DNA of 64,000 bases from the NCBI GenBank assembly GCA_963783245.1, contig CAWAMS010000007.1:196676-260675 (forward strand), written 5' to 3'. This DNA is from Bog-473 sp963783245. Lineage in GTDB: Bacteria > Actinomycetota > Acidimicrobiia > Acidimicrobiales > RAAP-2. Positions 49,091-57,720 of the stretch are shown piece by piece. The notes beneath the pieces were generated by a model. It saw only the letters and a program-made list of their open reading frames with translations, did not search any database and was not told the origin of the DNA. The position numbers and the translations under genes are program-made. Each line of letters opens with the position of its first letter. Position 1 is the first letter of the stretch.

Positions 49091-49885
49091 TCACGCAACC
49101 TTGTGGGCGACAGCAATCTCGTAGACGAAGTTGCGCGAGACCTGCCCGTGGTAGCGAGAGTCGATCAATTGCTCTATGTCGTGTAGGAAACCGAGCCGGC
49201 TGTGTTCATCGAGGCTGAGAATCAATGAGTCCGTGCTGAGCCAGCCCACGTACGATTCCGTCGTATGGCGCCTGGGTATTTCGAAACGTTGCCGTTCGAC
49301 CGAGCCGAACAGATGTTCCAGCTCTGGGTACATTCTGGGAGCGTCAGCCGGCTCGGGCGGCTGGAAAAACGGGTCGTCACTCAAGCCCCATTTCAGGTAG
49401 AAGGGCTGGGTGTCCGCGAAGAATCCAGGAGTGCCACCTCTGACGTGGTGGACGTGAACAAGTGCGACGACCCCGCCGGGCCGAAGGGCCTCGCCCGCCT
49501 TCGCGAACCGCACATCAGGGTCGATCCAATGAAAGGCGCTGGCTGAAATCACCGCGTCGAACCGTTCTTGAGGTAGCGGCCACTCTTCGAAGGATCTGAC
49601 CTCGACGCGAGCTCTTGGGAACTCCGCAAGATGCTGCCGGGCCCGCGAGGCCAGGTGTGGTCCCAGCTCGACGGCGACCAACTCGATGCCGAGTCGGGCC
49701 AGAGGAACGCTCAATTGACCGGTTCCGCATCCGATCTCCAGTGCCCTCGCATTCCGTGAGAGTCCAGAGAGAGCTATGACCGCATTCACGACCTCATCGG
49801 GATACCCCGTCCGATACCTGTCGTACTGCTTGGCGACGGTGTCAAAGGACTCCTTCCGTCGCCCTGCTGATCCGCCGACATCCAC
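49091..49885 (-). CDS. class I SAM-dependent methyltransferase
   Basis: 264 residues. FDTVAKQYDRYRTGYPDEVV is the usual first helix, ALEIGCGTGQLSVPLARLG near residue 48 is SAM motif I, and AVELGPHLASRARQHL is motif II. FDAVISASAFHWIDPDVRFA near residue 108 is motif IV with the catalytic-loop pattern, and GEALRPGGVVALVHVHHVR motif VI. UbiE/Methyltransf_11-like. Substrate unknown. Tail-to-tail with the pentapeptide gene. Confidence 0.9.
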   Translation of the reverse strand: MDVGGSAGRRKESFDTVAKQYDRYRTGYPDEVVNAVIALSGLSRNARALEIGCGTGQLSVPLARLGIELVAVELGPHLASRARQHLAEFPRARVEVRSFEEWPLPQERFDAVISASAFHWIDPDVRFAKAGEALRPGGVVALVHVHHVRGGTPGFFADTQPFYLKWGLSDDPFFQPPEPADAPRMYPELEHLFGSVERQRFEIPRRHTTESYVGWLSTDSLILSLDEHSRLGFLHDIEQLIDSRYHGQVSRNFVYEIAVAHKVA

Positions 49886-50017
49886 GCCTCCATTGTTGCG
49901 CCATGGGGCGGCGCCCGCAGCCCGTTGGTCGATGTGACGTAGGGAATGTTGAGCAACCCACCGGCCTGGGCGGTGATGCGGGTCCTACTATGGTGTGCGA
50001 GCTACCCGCCGGGACCT

Positions 50018-50488
50018 TCAAAGGCGCATCAACATTTCGTCTCTCCCATACGGGGAGCGGCCGGACGCGACGAACCCATGGCGCTGGTAGAGCCGAATGG
50101 CGTGTTCGTTGTGCACCTTCACCGACAACTCGACTCCACTCGCGGGGAAATACTCTCTGACCCATGACAACACCCGTCGGATGGCTTCGTCTCCGACGCC
50201 GCATCCGCGACGGACCGGCGCCACCCACATGGACAGCACCGCTACCGGCTGATCGTCGCGGGGAGCGCTTGCGCTGACCATCCCCACGGCCTCGCCTTCG
50301 CACGTCATGACAAGGTTCAACGCCACCTCCTCGAGCCGGGCGCGCCACCGCTGTTCGGTATCCCCGGCACCGCTCCACTCCGCCAGGGTGGAGGCGAACG
50401 CCTCCGGAGCGTTCGCCAATGCGGCCAGTCTGAGGCCACGCCACAGCTGCCAATCGTCGGGCGTCACTCTGACTGTTTCGACCGTCAT
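50018..50488 (-). CDS. GNAT-family N-acetyltransferase
   Basis: 156 residues. LWRGLRLAALANAPEAFAST near the N-terminus is typical of RimI/amine acetyltransferase relatives. Motif A is VLSMWVAPVRRGCGVGDEAI with the Q/RxxGxG loop. ELSVKVHNEHAIRLYQRHGF is motif B. ATG 50488 is chosen as the start since the sequence upstream is antisense to the phosphotransferase gene. Substrate unknown. Confidence 0.87.
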   Translation of the reverse strand: MTVETVRVTPDDWQLWRGLRLAALANAPEAFASTLAEWSGAGDTEQRWRARLEEVALNLVMTCEGEAVGMVSASAPRDDQPVAVLSMWVAPVRRGCGVGDEAIRRVLSWVREYFPASGVELSVKVHNEHAIRLYQRHGFVASGRSPYGRDEMLMRL

Positions 50489-50526
50489 CTGTGTAACTCC
50501 CGGCCGGAGGAAGGACTTTCGCCCAC

Positions 50527-51372
50527 ATGGTGCCTGGAATGTCCCATGATATGTCTGTGCCAGGCATTGATGAGATTGTGGCGCTGGCGAGACGTCTCGG
50601 AGTGACCGTAAATGAACCGGTCCTCCTACGGTCAACGAACAACGTCGTTGTTTGGCTGGCACCAAGCATGGTGGTGGCGAAAGCCTCGACGCGCCCGGAT
50701 ATGGCCGCCTACGAACTGACGATTGCGAAGGCACTTGCGCTTGCCGGGGCGCCAGTCGTGCCCCCTGCCGCCGGGATCGGGGACCGGCTTTACAGGGTGG
50801 CCGACAAGGACGTGACGTTTTGGAAATATCAACCCCAGGACGAGGGCCCGGAAGTCGACCCTCAGTTGATCGCTCTCGCGCTCTTCGATCTCCATACGGT
50901 TCTGGACACACTTCGATCAACCGTTTCCATTCCTTCGTACGAGATCCAGATGATCGACGCCATGCACGCACTCGCAAACCAGGATTACGCCCCTGATCTG
51001 GCCCCCGAGGACCGTGCGGTCTTACACGAGGCCCTCTGCTCGGGCAGGGAGCAATTGTCCAAGCTCGCCAGCACCGACTGCGTCGTCCATGGTTCCCCGC
51101 ACAGAATGAATATCCTCGTTGTGGAGGGACACCCACACTTCATCGACTTCGAGACCGTGCAGGTCGGACCCATCGAATGGGACATTGCGCACCTGGACCC
51201 TGAGGTGGCCGCCGGGTATCCGGGCCCACTTGATCCAGACGCGTTGGCACTCAGTCGACTCACCGTCAGCGCCACGACCTCGACGTGGTGCTGGGGCGGA
51301 TTGGACCGTGGACCGGATATGCGTCATCACGCCGAGCGTCACCTGGCGAGCGTTCGATTGCAACTCGGTTAG
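50527..51372 (+). CDS. aminoglycoside-phosphotransferase-like protein with altered catalytic loop
   Basis: 281 residues. NVVVWLAPSMVVAKASTRPD near residue 38 holds the nucleotide-binding Lys. The loop that should read HGDxxxxN is VVHGSPHRMNILVVEGHPHF, with Ser where the catalytic Asp is expected. The metal motif is IDFETVQVGPIEWDIAHL. A related actinobacterial subgroup has HGEPH at this place, so activity may persist through another residue, or the protein may be a non-catalytic binder. GGAGGA lies about 14 bases before ATG. Divergent from the GNAT. Confidence 0.8.
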   Translation: MVPGMSHDMSVPGIDEIVALARRLGVTVNEPVLLRSTNNVVVWLAPSMVVAKASTRPDMAAYELTIAKALALAGAPVVPPAAGIGDRLYRVADKDVTFWKYQPQDEGPEVDPQLIALALFDLHTVLDTLRSTVSIPSYEIQMIDAMHALANQDYAPDLAPEDRAVLHEALCSGREQLSKLASTDCVVHGSPHRMNILVVEGHPHFIDFETVQVGPIEWDIAHLDPEVAAGYPGPLDPDALALSRLTVSATTSTWCWGGLDRGPDMRHHAERHLASVRLQLG

Positions 51373-51466
51373 GGACGAGCATCGCTCTCATTCGTCCTGT
51401 TGCGCATTCCTTTCGGGTCGAGACGGCACGCACGCAACTCCATGGACCGGATGGGATGATGTCCAC

Positions 51467-52243
51467 GTGCGATCCTTCGATCAATTGGTTGGAGCGGCCG
51501 CGGCGGCTGACGTCACAGGTTGGGGATTCGACTGGTTGAACGGGCGGGCGACCGAAGAGCGTCCACCGTGGGGCTACGCGAACCTCCTCGCTCATCGGCT
51601 CGGCCAGGTCGACTCCGCGTTGGACATCGACACTGGCGGCGGCGAAGTCCTCGCCAAGGTGTTGACGTTCCCGCGTAGGATGGTTGGCACCGAGGCGTGG
51701 CCGGCCAACGCTCAGCATGCCCGCGCGTTGCTGGGCCCCCGTGGTGTCCAGATCATCGAGACCATCAAGGATGCGCCAAGCGATTCCTTCGAGCTGGTGA
51801 CCTCACGCCACCCGGTGCGGCCCGACTGGCGGGAGATCCACCGTGTCCTCGTTCCAAGTGGCTCCTACTTCGCACAACACGTCGGACCAGCGTCTGCCTT
51901 CGAGCTGATCCAGCACTTCCTTGGGCCGCGTTCCGAGGTAGGAAACGATCGAGATCCACAGCGCGAATCCGCAGCCGCGCAAAGCGCCGGCTTGGTTGTG
52001 ACTGACCTGCGCACAGCCCGCTGCCGCATGGAGTTCTACGACGTTGGTGCCGTGGTGTGGATCCTCCGCAAATGCGTCTGGTGGGTACCCGATTTCTCAG
52101 TCGAGAAGTACCGTGAGGAACTCGTGGACCTTGACTCGCGGATGCGGGCCGGCGAACCCTTCGTCGCACACTCGACTCGACACCTGATTGAAGCGCGACG
52201 GGCCGACGCCGGGACCTCATTGCTATCCCACTCCCTCCCCTGA
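51467..52243 (+). CDS. SAM-dependent methyltransferase
   Basis: 258 residues from GTG 51467. GWGFDWLNGRATEERPPWGY near residue 20 and SALDIDTGGGEVLAKVLTFP near residue 55 show a methyltransferase fold whose glycine-rich motif I reads DIDTGGGE, a variant of DLGCGTG. SFELVTSRHPVRPDWREIHR is the motif IV/V region. The FAQHVGPASAFELIQHFLGP segment follows the strand-5 region. I recall this variant in actinobacterial methyltransferases of unknown substrate. Ends 12 bases before the convergent PheS-like gene. Confidence 0.8.
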   Translation: MRSFDQLVGAAAAADVTGWGFDWLNGRATEERPPWGYANLLAHRLGQVDSALDIDTGGGEVLAKVLTFPRRMVGTEAWPANAQHARALLGPRGVQIIETIKDAPSDSFELVTSRHPVRPDWREIHRVLVPSGSYFAQHVGPASAFELIQHFLGPRSEVGNDRDPQRESAAAQSAGLVVTDLRTARCRMEFYDVGAVVWILRKCVWWVPDFSVEKYREELVDLDSRMRAGEPFVAHSTRHLIEARRADAGTSLLSHSLP

Positions 52244-52255
52244 CGCTCTTCGGAG

Positions 52256-53371
52256 TTACCTCGAAGTTCTCGCCCACTGGTGATTCGAGCCTTGATGGAT
52301 GGCGTCATAGATTCGATCACGAATGCAATTTGCATCGTCGTCGCTCAGCGTGCGCTCCAGTGGTCTGATGATGATGCGGAGAAGCATGTTCTTCTGACCA
52401 TCAGTCATCCCGAGACGTTCGACGGCGGTAGTCGGCAGCTCAGCGTGTGCCGTCTCGGAAAGGACCGTGACCTCCTCGACGACGTCGACCTCGTCTCCGA
52501 GCTCGTTGCGAATTCGGTCACCGATGTCCTCTGCTGAATCATGCGCATCGACCGCGACCGAGAGGTCTCGCCGGATAGAAGGGAGATTCGAGACAGGTCG
52601 ATAGGGCGCGAGATCGAGCATCTGAGCGGTGACCCGTCGGTCATCAGATCGGAGGAGGCGAATGTCAGGGATGTGCTTGTTGAGCATGAGGAGCCGATCG
52701 AGACCCATGCCCAAGGCCAGACCTGAATACCCCACAAGACCAGCCACATTCAGGACATCGGGATGGGCAAGCCCGCACTCCCATACCTCGATCCATGCGC
52801 CGTCAGCTAGGACATCAACCTGGCGCCCGCTGAGGGTGTAGGGGTGCTCCCGGGCTTCGCATCGATAGGGAAGGCCGGGCGCCAACGTGCTGGTGAGGAT
52901 CTCGATCATGAGATCCATATCGGCGTTGCCTAACTGATCCGTTGAGATGCGCCACAGATCCAGCTGATGGGGCGTCCCCGTGTGGAGGCGGTCAATGGCA
53001 TCACGCCGATACGTAATACCCGGACAGACGAGCAAGACGTCATCACATTGCTCGCCGGCAAGGGCCCTCAACGCTGGTGGAATCATGGCACTGGAATGAC
53101 TTCGCAACATGTGATCGTGGTCGACATAGCGGGTGTAGCGAGCGTCGCGGGTGACCGCTGCGGGGGGAAACCGCAGGCAGTCATAATTATCGGCTAATGA
53201 AACGACACGGGGTCCTCGCGCCGTGCGCACGGTACAGCGCCACGATGCCGTCAAGGCCGCCTTGGCGTTGTCGATGAGGAGTTGGAGGGCGTGATCTCCC
53301 TCTGAAGGGTCGGTCAGGTCGCGGATCGCCAGGTCGTGCGCGAGCTGGTCCGGGGTAAGCGTGGTTGGCAC
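52256..53371 (-). CDS. single-chain PheS-like class II ligase with C-terminal FDX-ACB domain
   Basis: 371 residues. The class II core resembles PheS. Motif 2 region YRRDAIDRLHTGTPHQLDLW is near residue 125, IEVWECGLAHPDVLNVAGLV near residue 200 matches the Phe-pocket segment, and GLALGMGLDRLLMLNKHIPD near residue 220 is motif 3. The C-terminal 90 residues (YRPVSNLPSIRRDLSVAVDA ... MTDGQKNMLLRIIIRPLERT) are an FDX-ACB domain, which in bacteria normally sits at the end of PheT. The N-terminal tRNA-binding coiled coil of PheS is absent. Architecture resembles mitochondrial PheRS. It may aminoacylate tRNA-Phe or, as with known PheS-related proteins of unsettled role, act on another acceptor. GGAAGGA precedes GTG 53371. 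Confidence 0.85.
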   Translation of the reverse strand: MPTTLTPDQLAHDLAIRDLTDPSEGDHALQLLIDNAKAALTASWRCTVRTARGPRVVSLADNYDCLRFPPAAVTRDARYTRYVDHDHMLRSHSSAMIPPALRALAGEQCDDVLLVCPGITYRRDAIDRLHTGTPHQLDLWRISTDQLGNADMDLMIEILTSTLAPGLPYRCEAREHPYTLSGRQVDVLADGAWIEVWECGLAHPDVLNVAGLVGYSGLALGMGLDRLLMLNKHIPDIRLLRSDDRRVTAQMLDLAPYRPVSNLPSIRRDLSVAVDAHDSAEDIGDRIRNELGDEVDVVEEVTVLSETAHAELPTTAVERLGMTDGQKNMLLRIIIRPLERTLSDDDANCIRDRIYDAIHQGSNHQWARTSR

Positions 53372-53807
53372 AGTGATTCCTTCCGGTAGTTGGATCGATC
53401 AGGAGAGGAAAGACCCCCGACCTGTCGAGGCACCGGAAGTGCGCCGGACTACGAAATGCCGCGCTCCTGCCGGCCTCTATCGGGCCGGGGGCGCATAAAT
53501 CGGGAACAAACAGTCCACTTCACGCTGCCAATGCTATCTCGTGTCGCATGCTCAGTGCCCGCTCCGAAGGCTCTTGTGAGGTGGCATGGATGTAGTGCCC
53601 CGGAGATGATTGCCGCACGGCCATGCGCGGAGGCATTGGTGATGATGTTGGCGGGGAGCTTTGTTGCACTTGATGATCTCTCGGGCGAAGGAAAGGCCAC
53701 CTTGGTCACCAGGCGGTCGGCACGACCCTACCGACGGCACGGCGCAGGAGGCAGGAGGTACCATCTGTCCTGATCGGCCCTGGAGGCCGATTGTCTGGGG
53801 GTGACCG
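53372..53807. other. gap without gene; hairpin ATCGGCC-CTGGA-GGCCGAT at 53773-53791
   Basis: 436 bases between divergent genes. A perfect seven-base stem with a five-base loop ends 16 bases before ATG 53808, just upstream of the CTGGGGGTG ribosome region. It could affect translation or mark transcript processing. I see no T-box features for the PheS-like gene and no coding sequence I trust. Confidence 0.45.
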
Positions 53808-54950
53808 ATGCTGAGCGGACGACACTCTTCGAGGCGCCGCCATCGGGTGTGGAGGCAGGCACGCACTGCATTGATCTGTGCCGCTCTCGCTGCCGGAGTG
53901 ATCGTCGCCGCCATGCACACAGGCTCAGTCCGAGGACACAGTTCCCGCCACGCTGTGCAGAAGCGGGACGTCACCCTCCTGGCGGCGGCGATCTCGGCAA
54001 CCGCCGATTCGAGCAGTTTCGATTTCACCTTCACCGGGTCGGACAATCCCGCGACACGGTCAGATTCGGCAACCCAGACGAATACGGGCGTCCCCTCGAG
54101 CGTCACGGCGCAGACACTGACCTTCGACGGGACAGGCGTCGTCAACACAGATCCGTATGTGACACTGTCTCGGACCGATTCGGGCAGTAGCTACGGTGCG
54201 GTGACGCTCGTGGTCGATGACTCGGATGCGTGGGAATTCGGTGCGGGCAACGCCGGCGTCAACCCCGGGACCGACACCGGGCCAGGAGATCCGCTGTCGC
54301 AATTCGGGCAAGAGGTTGAAGACAGCATCGGCACTGGAGAAGGTGGGTTGGCGATGATGGGCTTGGCTGATCCGTACGGACGGCTGGATCTGGCAGAGAA
54401 CATGATCACCAGCGCAATTCAGACCGGCTCGGGCATCGTCGACGCCACCCCGGTCACGACCTACGCCGTGACGATCAACGTGGAGAACGAGGCGAACCAG
54501 GCGGGGCTCAGTCCGGAACAACAGGCCACGATCAACCAAGCCCTGACGTTCCTGAAGCAGCAGGGTTACACGGGAACGTCCGAAGTGGTGTCCGTCGACG
54601 GCGCCGGCTACATCCGAGAGATCAAGTCGACCGTGACCTTCGCTTCAGGCGCGTCGGTAGTCGGAGATCAGACGTACGCCGACTTCGGCTGCGCGGGCAC
54701 CGTTTTGCCCGGGAACCCCGTGGTACAACCGGCTCCGGCCGGATGCGTCTCGCCAGATCAGCCTGGGGCGACCGAACCGGGCTCAGTTCCTACAACCACT
54801 ACGAGCCCGCCGACTGGGACGACGACGTCAACTAAGCAGCCCTCAACGACGCCGACGACCGGGTCGGGCACGACAACGTCAAACACGGCAACATCAAGCA
54901 CGACAACATCAAGCACGACAACATCAGACCAGACTGCACTGGGGGGCTAA
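53808..54950 (+). CDS. secreted protein with Ser/Thr-rich C-terminal stalk
   Basis: 380 residues. After a basic N-terminus there is a hydrophobic segment (TALICAALAAGVIVAAMHTG), a signal or anchor. The domain contains SSSFDFTFTGSDNPATRSDS, GAVTLVVDDSDAWEFGAGNA and TTYAVTINVENEANQAGLSP, reminiscent of LprG/LppX-like lipid-binding lipoproteins, though without a lipobox Cys. A Cys pair flanks FGCAGTVLPGNPVVQPAPAG. The final 60 residues are almost only Thr, Ser, Pro and Gly, a mucin-like stalk likely to be glycosylated or cell-wall-spanning. Confidence 0.75.
   Translation: MLSGRHSSRRRHRVWRQARTALICAALAAGVIVAAMHTGSVRGHSSRHAVQKRDVTLLAAAISATADSSSFDFTFTGSDNPATRSDSATQTNTGVPSSVTAQTLTFDGTGVVNTDPYVTLSRTDSGSSYGAVTLVVDDSDAWEFGAGNAGVNPGTDTGPGDPLSQFGQEVEDSIGTGEGGLAMMGLADPYGRLDLAENMITSAIQTGSGIVDATPVTTYAVTINVENEANQAGLSPEQQATINQALTFLKQQGYTGTSEVVSVDGAGYIREIKSTVTFASGASVVGDQTYADFGCAGTVLPGNPVVQPAPAGCVSPDQPGATEPGSVPTTTTSPPTGTTTSTKQPSTTPTTGSGTTTSNTATSSTTTSSTTTSDQTALGG
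54890..54926 (+). repeat. 15-base tandem repeat in the Thr/Ser stalk
   Basis: AACATCAAGCACGAC occurs in two perfect copies (54890-54904, 54905-54919) plus a seven-base partial copy. It encodes part of the TSSTT repeats at the end of the secreted protein. Being in frame, copy number changes would alter stalk length without breaking the gene. Confidence 0.75.
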
Positions 54951-55005
54951 CGCTCTACGACCAAGGTGCGCTGAGGTACAGCACGCTAAAACGAGGCCCG
55001 AGCGA

Positions 55006-55932
55006 TCAGAATCGGAAGTGGTACACCGGCTCACCCACGAGCACACTGGGAAGCGATCGTGTGATACCGAAGTCCAATCCTTCGAGGGTTTGGCGGTCGA
55101 CGGATGACGTGATCACAGATCCGGTCGGAGTTTTCGCTCCAGGTGCTATCGAACAGCTCCCACAGGTAAAGCGACCCTGGATTGCCACCTCGTAGACCGG
55201 CTGATCACCGTTCACGACGTCGGGAGCCGCCGCCTGCTCGCGCGTCGTCAAGATGATGTAGCCACGGTGGACGGACGCATCGCCGTTCAGACGAGCTTCG
55301 TCGGCGGCGCTCCTCTCCAAGGACCGGAGGGCCGGCACGGTCAGCATGGTGGCCCATCGTGCGGTGCGGTAGGCCGTTGTGTCGGCGCGTGGGTGGATGA
55401 CAGTCACGGGCAGCGGCCCGGCTGTCGGGATGGAGGAATCGGTGGCCATCACCGCCTGATAACGGCCCACCGGCAGCGGTGGTGGCCCGTTCTCGGGTGC
55501 GGGAAGACATGATGGTAAGCCGTCACCTGAGCCTCCCGGTTCGAGGCACGCCTGGTAGGAGGCCCTGATGTCGATGGGGTAGCGGTGTAGCCCTGGAGTC
55601 AGTTCGACGTCCGGGCACTTCACGGCTGCGAAGATGGCCGCCTGGGGCAACTTGCGGCTGGAAAGGACAACGGCAACGTCCGGCTTTCCTCCGCAGCCCT
55701 GCGTCACCGAGATCGGCGCCTTCGCCGTGTTGTCGATGACGACATACCCGCTCGTCGAGGCACCGGCCGAGAGTGTCCGGCCGGCAAGCAGTACCAGGTG
55801 AACGCGGAGTGCTCGAACCTCGTGCACGGTTGTTCCCGACGTGCCGGAGGCACCAGAGAGAGGCGTTGGCGGGACGAGCAGCCCACCCAGCATCACCAGC
55901 AACCCGAGCACCAGAAGACGGTCCCACCGCAC
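55006..55932 (-). CDS. secreted or membrane-anchored protein, unknown
   Basis: 308 residues. N-terminal MRWDRLLVLGLLVMLGGLLV is a signal peptide or anchor. Beta-rich mature part includes HLVLLAGRTLSAGASTSGYV, VTQGCGGKPDVAVVLSSRKL and GLHRYPIDIRASYQACLEPG. There are six Cys, two in RFTCGSCSIAPG, suggesting disulfides outside the cell. The C-terminus LPSVLVGEPVYHFRF is well formed. No family recognised. Convergent with the Thr/Ser stalk gene. Confidence 0.7.
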   Translation of the reverse strand: MRWDRLLVLGLLVMLGGLLVPPTPLSGASGTSGTTVHEVRALRVHLVLLAGRTLSAGASTSGYVVIDNTAKAPISVTQGCGGKPDVAVVLSSRKLPQAAIFAAVKCPDVELTPGLHRYPIDIRASYQACLEPGGSGDGLPSCLPAPENGPPPLPVGRYQAVMATDSSIPTAGPLPVTVIHPRADTTAYRTARWATMLTVPALRSLERSAADEARLNGDASVHRGYIILTTREQAAAPDVVNGDQPVYEVAIQGRFTCGSCSIAPGAKTPTGSVITSSVDRQTLEGLDFGITRSLPSVLVGEPVYHFRF

Positions 55933-56442
55933 AAGAGCTATTGGAGCACGTTGTGTGTGCGGATGGACCGCGGCAGTTCGCCTCCGGATTCGCCCGGCGC
56001 CCTACATCCTCTTGTCCGTCGGGGATCGCAGCTCGACACACTGATTTCAGTCTCCGATCGATCCGAATTACCCATCGTCGAGCACCAACAATGGATGGGG
56101 CTAACCCCCGGTCATTGGTGTGGCTAGGACTACCCGCACGACGCCGGATGGCCGCATTTCCTGTCGTCGATCCCTTTTTTAGGGTGTTGCCCTATGGCAA
56201 CCGAGCGGCCCTGGTGCCACATTCGCGTTCTTGAATGGCCTGATCGGCACGTAGTCCTGCTAGTGGATGAAGCCGCGATCAGCGCCACCAAATACCAAAC
56301 CAGCGTTCTCTGACATGTGCGTCCACGTTCAGTGACAGCTCCTCCCTCCGCAGCGGTCGTAGTGGCCGACACGGTCGAACCTGCGCCTCTCGTTTCAGGC
56401 CGGCACCCAGTGCGGTTTCATGGGGGCCAGGCGGGGCGGCCT
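55933..56442. other. gap without recognised gene
   Basis: 510 bases. Short frames on both strands lack coding character or ribosome sites. An AT-rich patch near 56165-56190 (CCTTTTTTAGGG) could hold a promoter. I see nothing else. Confidence 0.4.
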
Positions 56443-57666
56443 ATGAGTGAACGACTTGAGGACGTTGCCGGTGCCCACAACTGGGCCTGGCCTCTACTTT
56501 CCGCAGCCATTACCGTGATTGTCTCCACCATTCTGGCTGCCGTTCACCGACAGATCGACCTCGGGACGTACTTGTTGGGCGGAGCCCATGCGTTTCACCC
56601 CGATCTCTATCGCGTCGTCTACCGGCCCACCGGCCTGGGGTTCACCTATCCGCCGTTCGCTGCCTTCTGGTTCGCTCCGGTCGCACATCTCCCCGCGAGA
56701 CTCGATCAGATCGCATTCACTTGGTGCAGCCTGGCGGGATTGTTCGTCGTGTTGGCCGTCTGCCTGCGCGCGACATGTCCGAACCTCCGATACCGAACCG
56801 TGGCGTGGTGGTCACTCCTCCTCCTGACCCCGATGGCCCTGCTCGACCCAGTCCGCGAAACCATTCTCCTTGGCCAAGTCAACATCCTGCTCGCGGCTGC
56901 TGTCATCGCCGACATGACCCTCATTCGCCCCGAACGCCGGGGTGTCCTGGTCGGGCTGGCGGCGGCGATCAAAATCACCCCAGTCATCTTGATCCCGTAT
57001 CTCGTCCTGACCCGACAGGCGGGTGCCTGGCGTCGCGCCACAGGAGCGTTCATAGCGGCGGCCGGCATGGGTGCAGTCGCATCACCGCAGGCCTCGTGGA
57101 CCTATTGGAGTCATGACGTCTGGAACCCCGGTCGAGCGGGTGGGCTGGCTTGGGTCGGGAACCAAGGAGCGGTCGCCGTCGTCGAGCGTCTGCTCCACCA
57201 TCCCCTCAATAGCGCGACGACGTTCGGCATCATCGCAGTGGCCGCCGGTGCCGGACTCTGGATCGCGGTCAAGGCCCATCGACGATCTTGGCCGGTGCTG
57301 GGATTCCTCGTCATGGAGGCCACCGAATCGCTGGCGTCTCCGATCTCATGGTCACATCACTTCATATGGATCGTGCTGTTGATCGCGTGGCTTGCCCTGG
57401 CGGCCGATCGCCCAGCTCATGGTCAACGGTGGGCCGCTGTCGTGGCAGTCGTTTTCTGGGCCGCCCCCTTCTGGTGGGTACCTCACGGCTCCGAGGTGAA
57501 GTATGCCGGCCACGGGGGCTCCATTCCTCTATCTGACTCCTTCTTTCTCGTCTTGGCTGCCATCGTGCTGGCCACGTCACTGCGTCTCGCTGGTCGTCGA
57601 TCGAGTGGTACCAACGGTAGGTTCGAGCTTGCTTCGCAGACGTCTCCATGTGCTCATCGGAAATGA
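56443..57666 (+). CDS. GT87-family (DUF2029) polyprenyl-linked mannosyltransferase-like membrane protein
   Basis: 407 residues with about 10 hydrophobic segments. QIDLGTYLLGGAHAFHPDLY carries the acidic residue expected in the first external loop, and GLGFTYPPFAAFWFAPVAHL matches the YPP motif. LLGQVNILLAAAVIADMTLI is the characteristic GQ(V/I)N motif, and GLAAAIKITPVILIPYLVLT the KxxP motif. SPISWSHHFIWIVLL carries the conserved SPxSWxHH. These define actinobacterial alpha-1,2-mannosyltransferases of the PimE type acting on the outer side of the membrane. Acceptor unknown. Confidence 0.9.
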   Translation: MSERLEDVAGAHNWAWPLLSAAITVIVSTILAAVHRQIDLGTYLLGGAHAFHPDLYRVVYRPTGLGFTYPPFAAFWFAPVAHLPARLDQIAFTWCSLAGLFVVLAVCLRATCPNLRYRTVAWWSLLLLTPMALLDPVRETILLGQVNILLAAAVIADMTLIRPERRGVLVGLAAAIKITPVILIPYLVLTRQAGAWRRATGAFIAAAGMGAVASPQASWTYWSHDVWNPGRAGGLAWVGNQGAVAVVERLLHHPLNSATTFGIIAVAAGAGLWIAVKAHRRSWPVLGFLVMEATESLASPISWSHHFIWIVLLIAWLALAADRPAHGQRWAAVVAVVFWAAPFWWVPHGSEVKYAGHGGSIPLSDSFFLVLAAIVLATSLRLAGRRSSGTNGRFELASQTSPCAHRK

Positions 57667-57720
57667 CGACTCTGGGTCGCCCCATATGCCCCCTCGGAGC
57701 TTTCTTCGCCGGCCGGCCAG

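Noticed and set aside
50018..51136. GNAT with a 216-residue N-terminal extension
   Set aside because: The extension is antisense to the phosphotransferase-like gene; GNAT homology begins at Met 50488.
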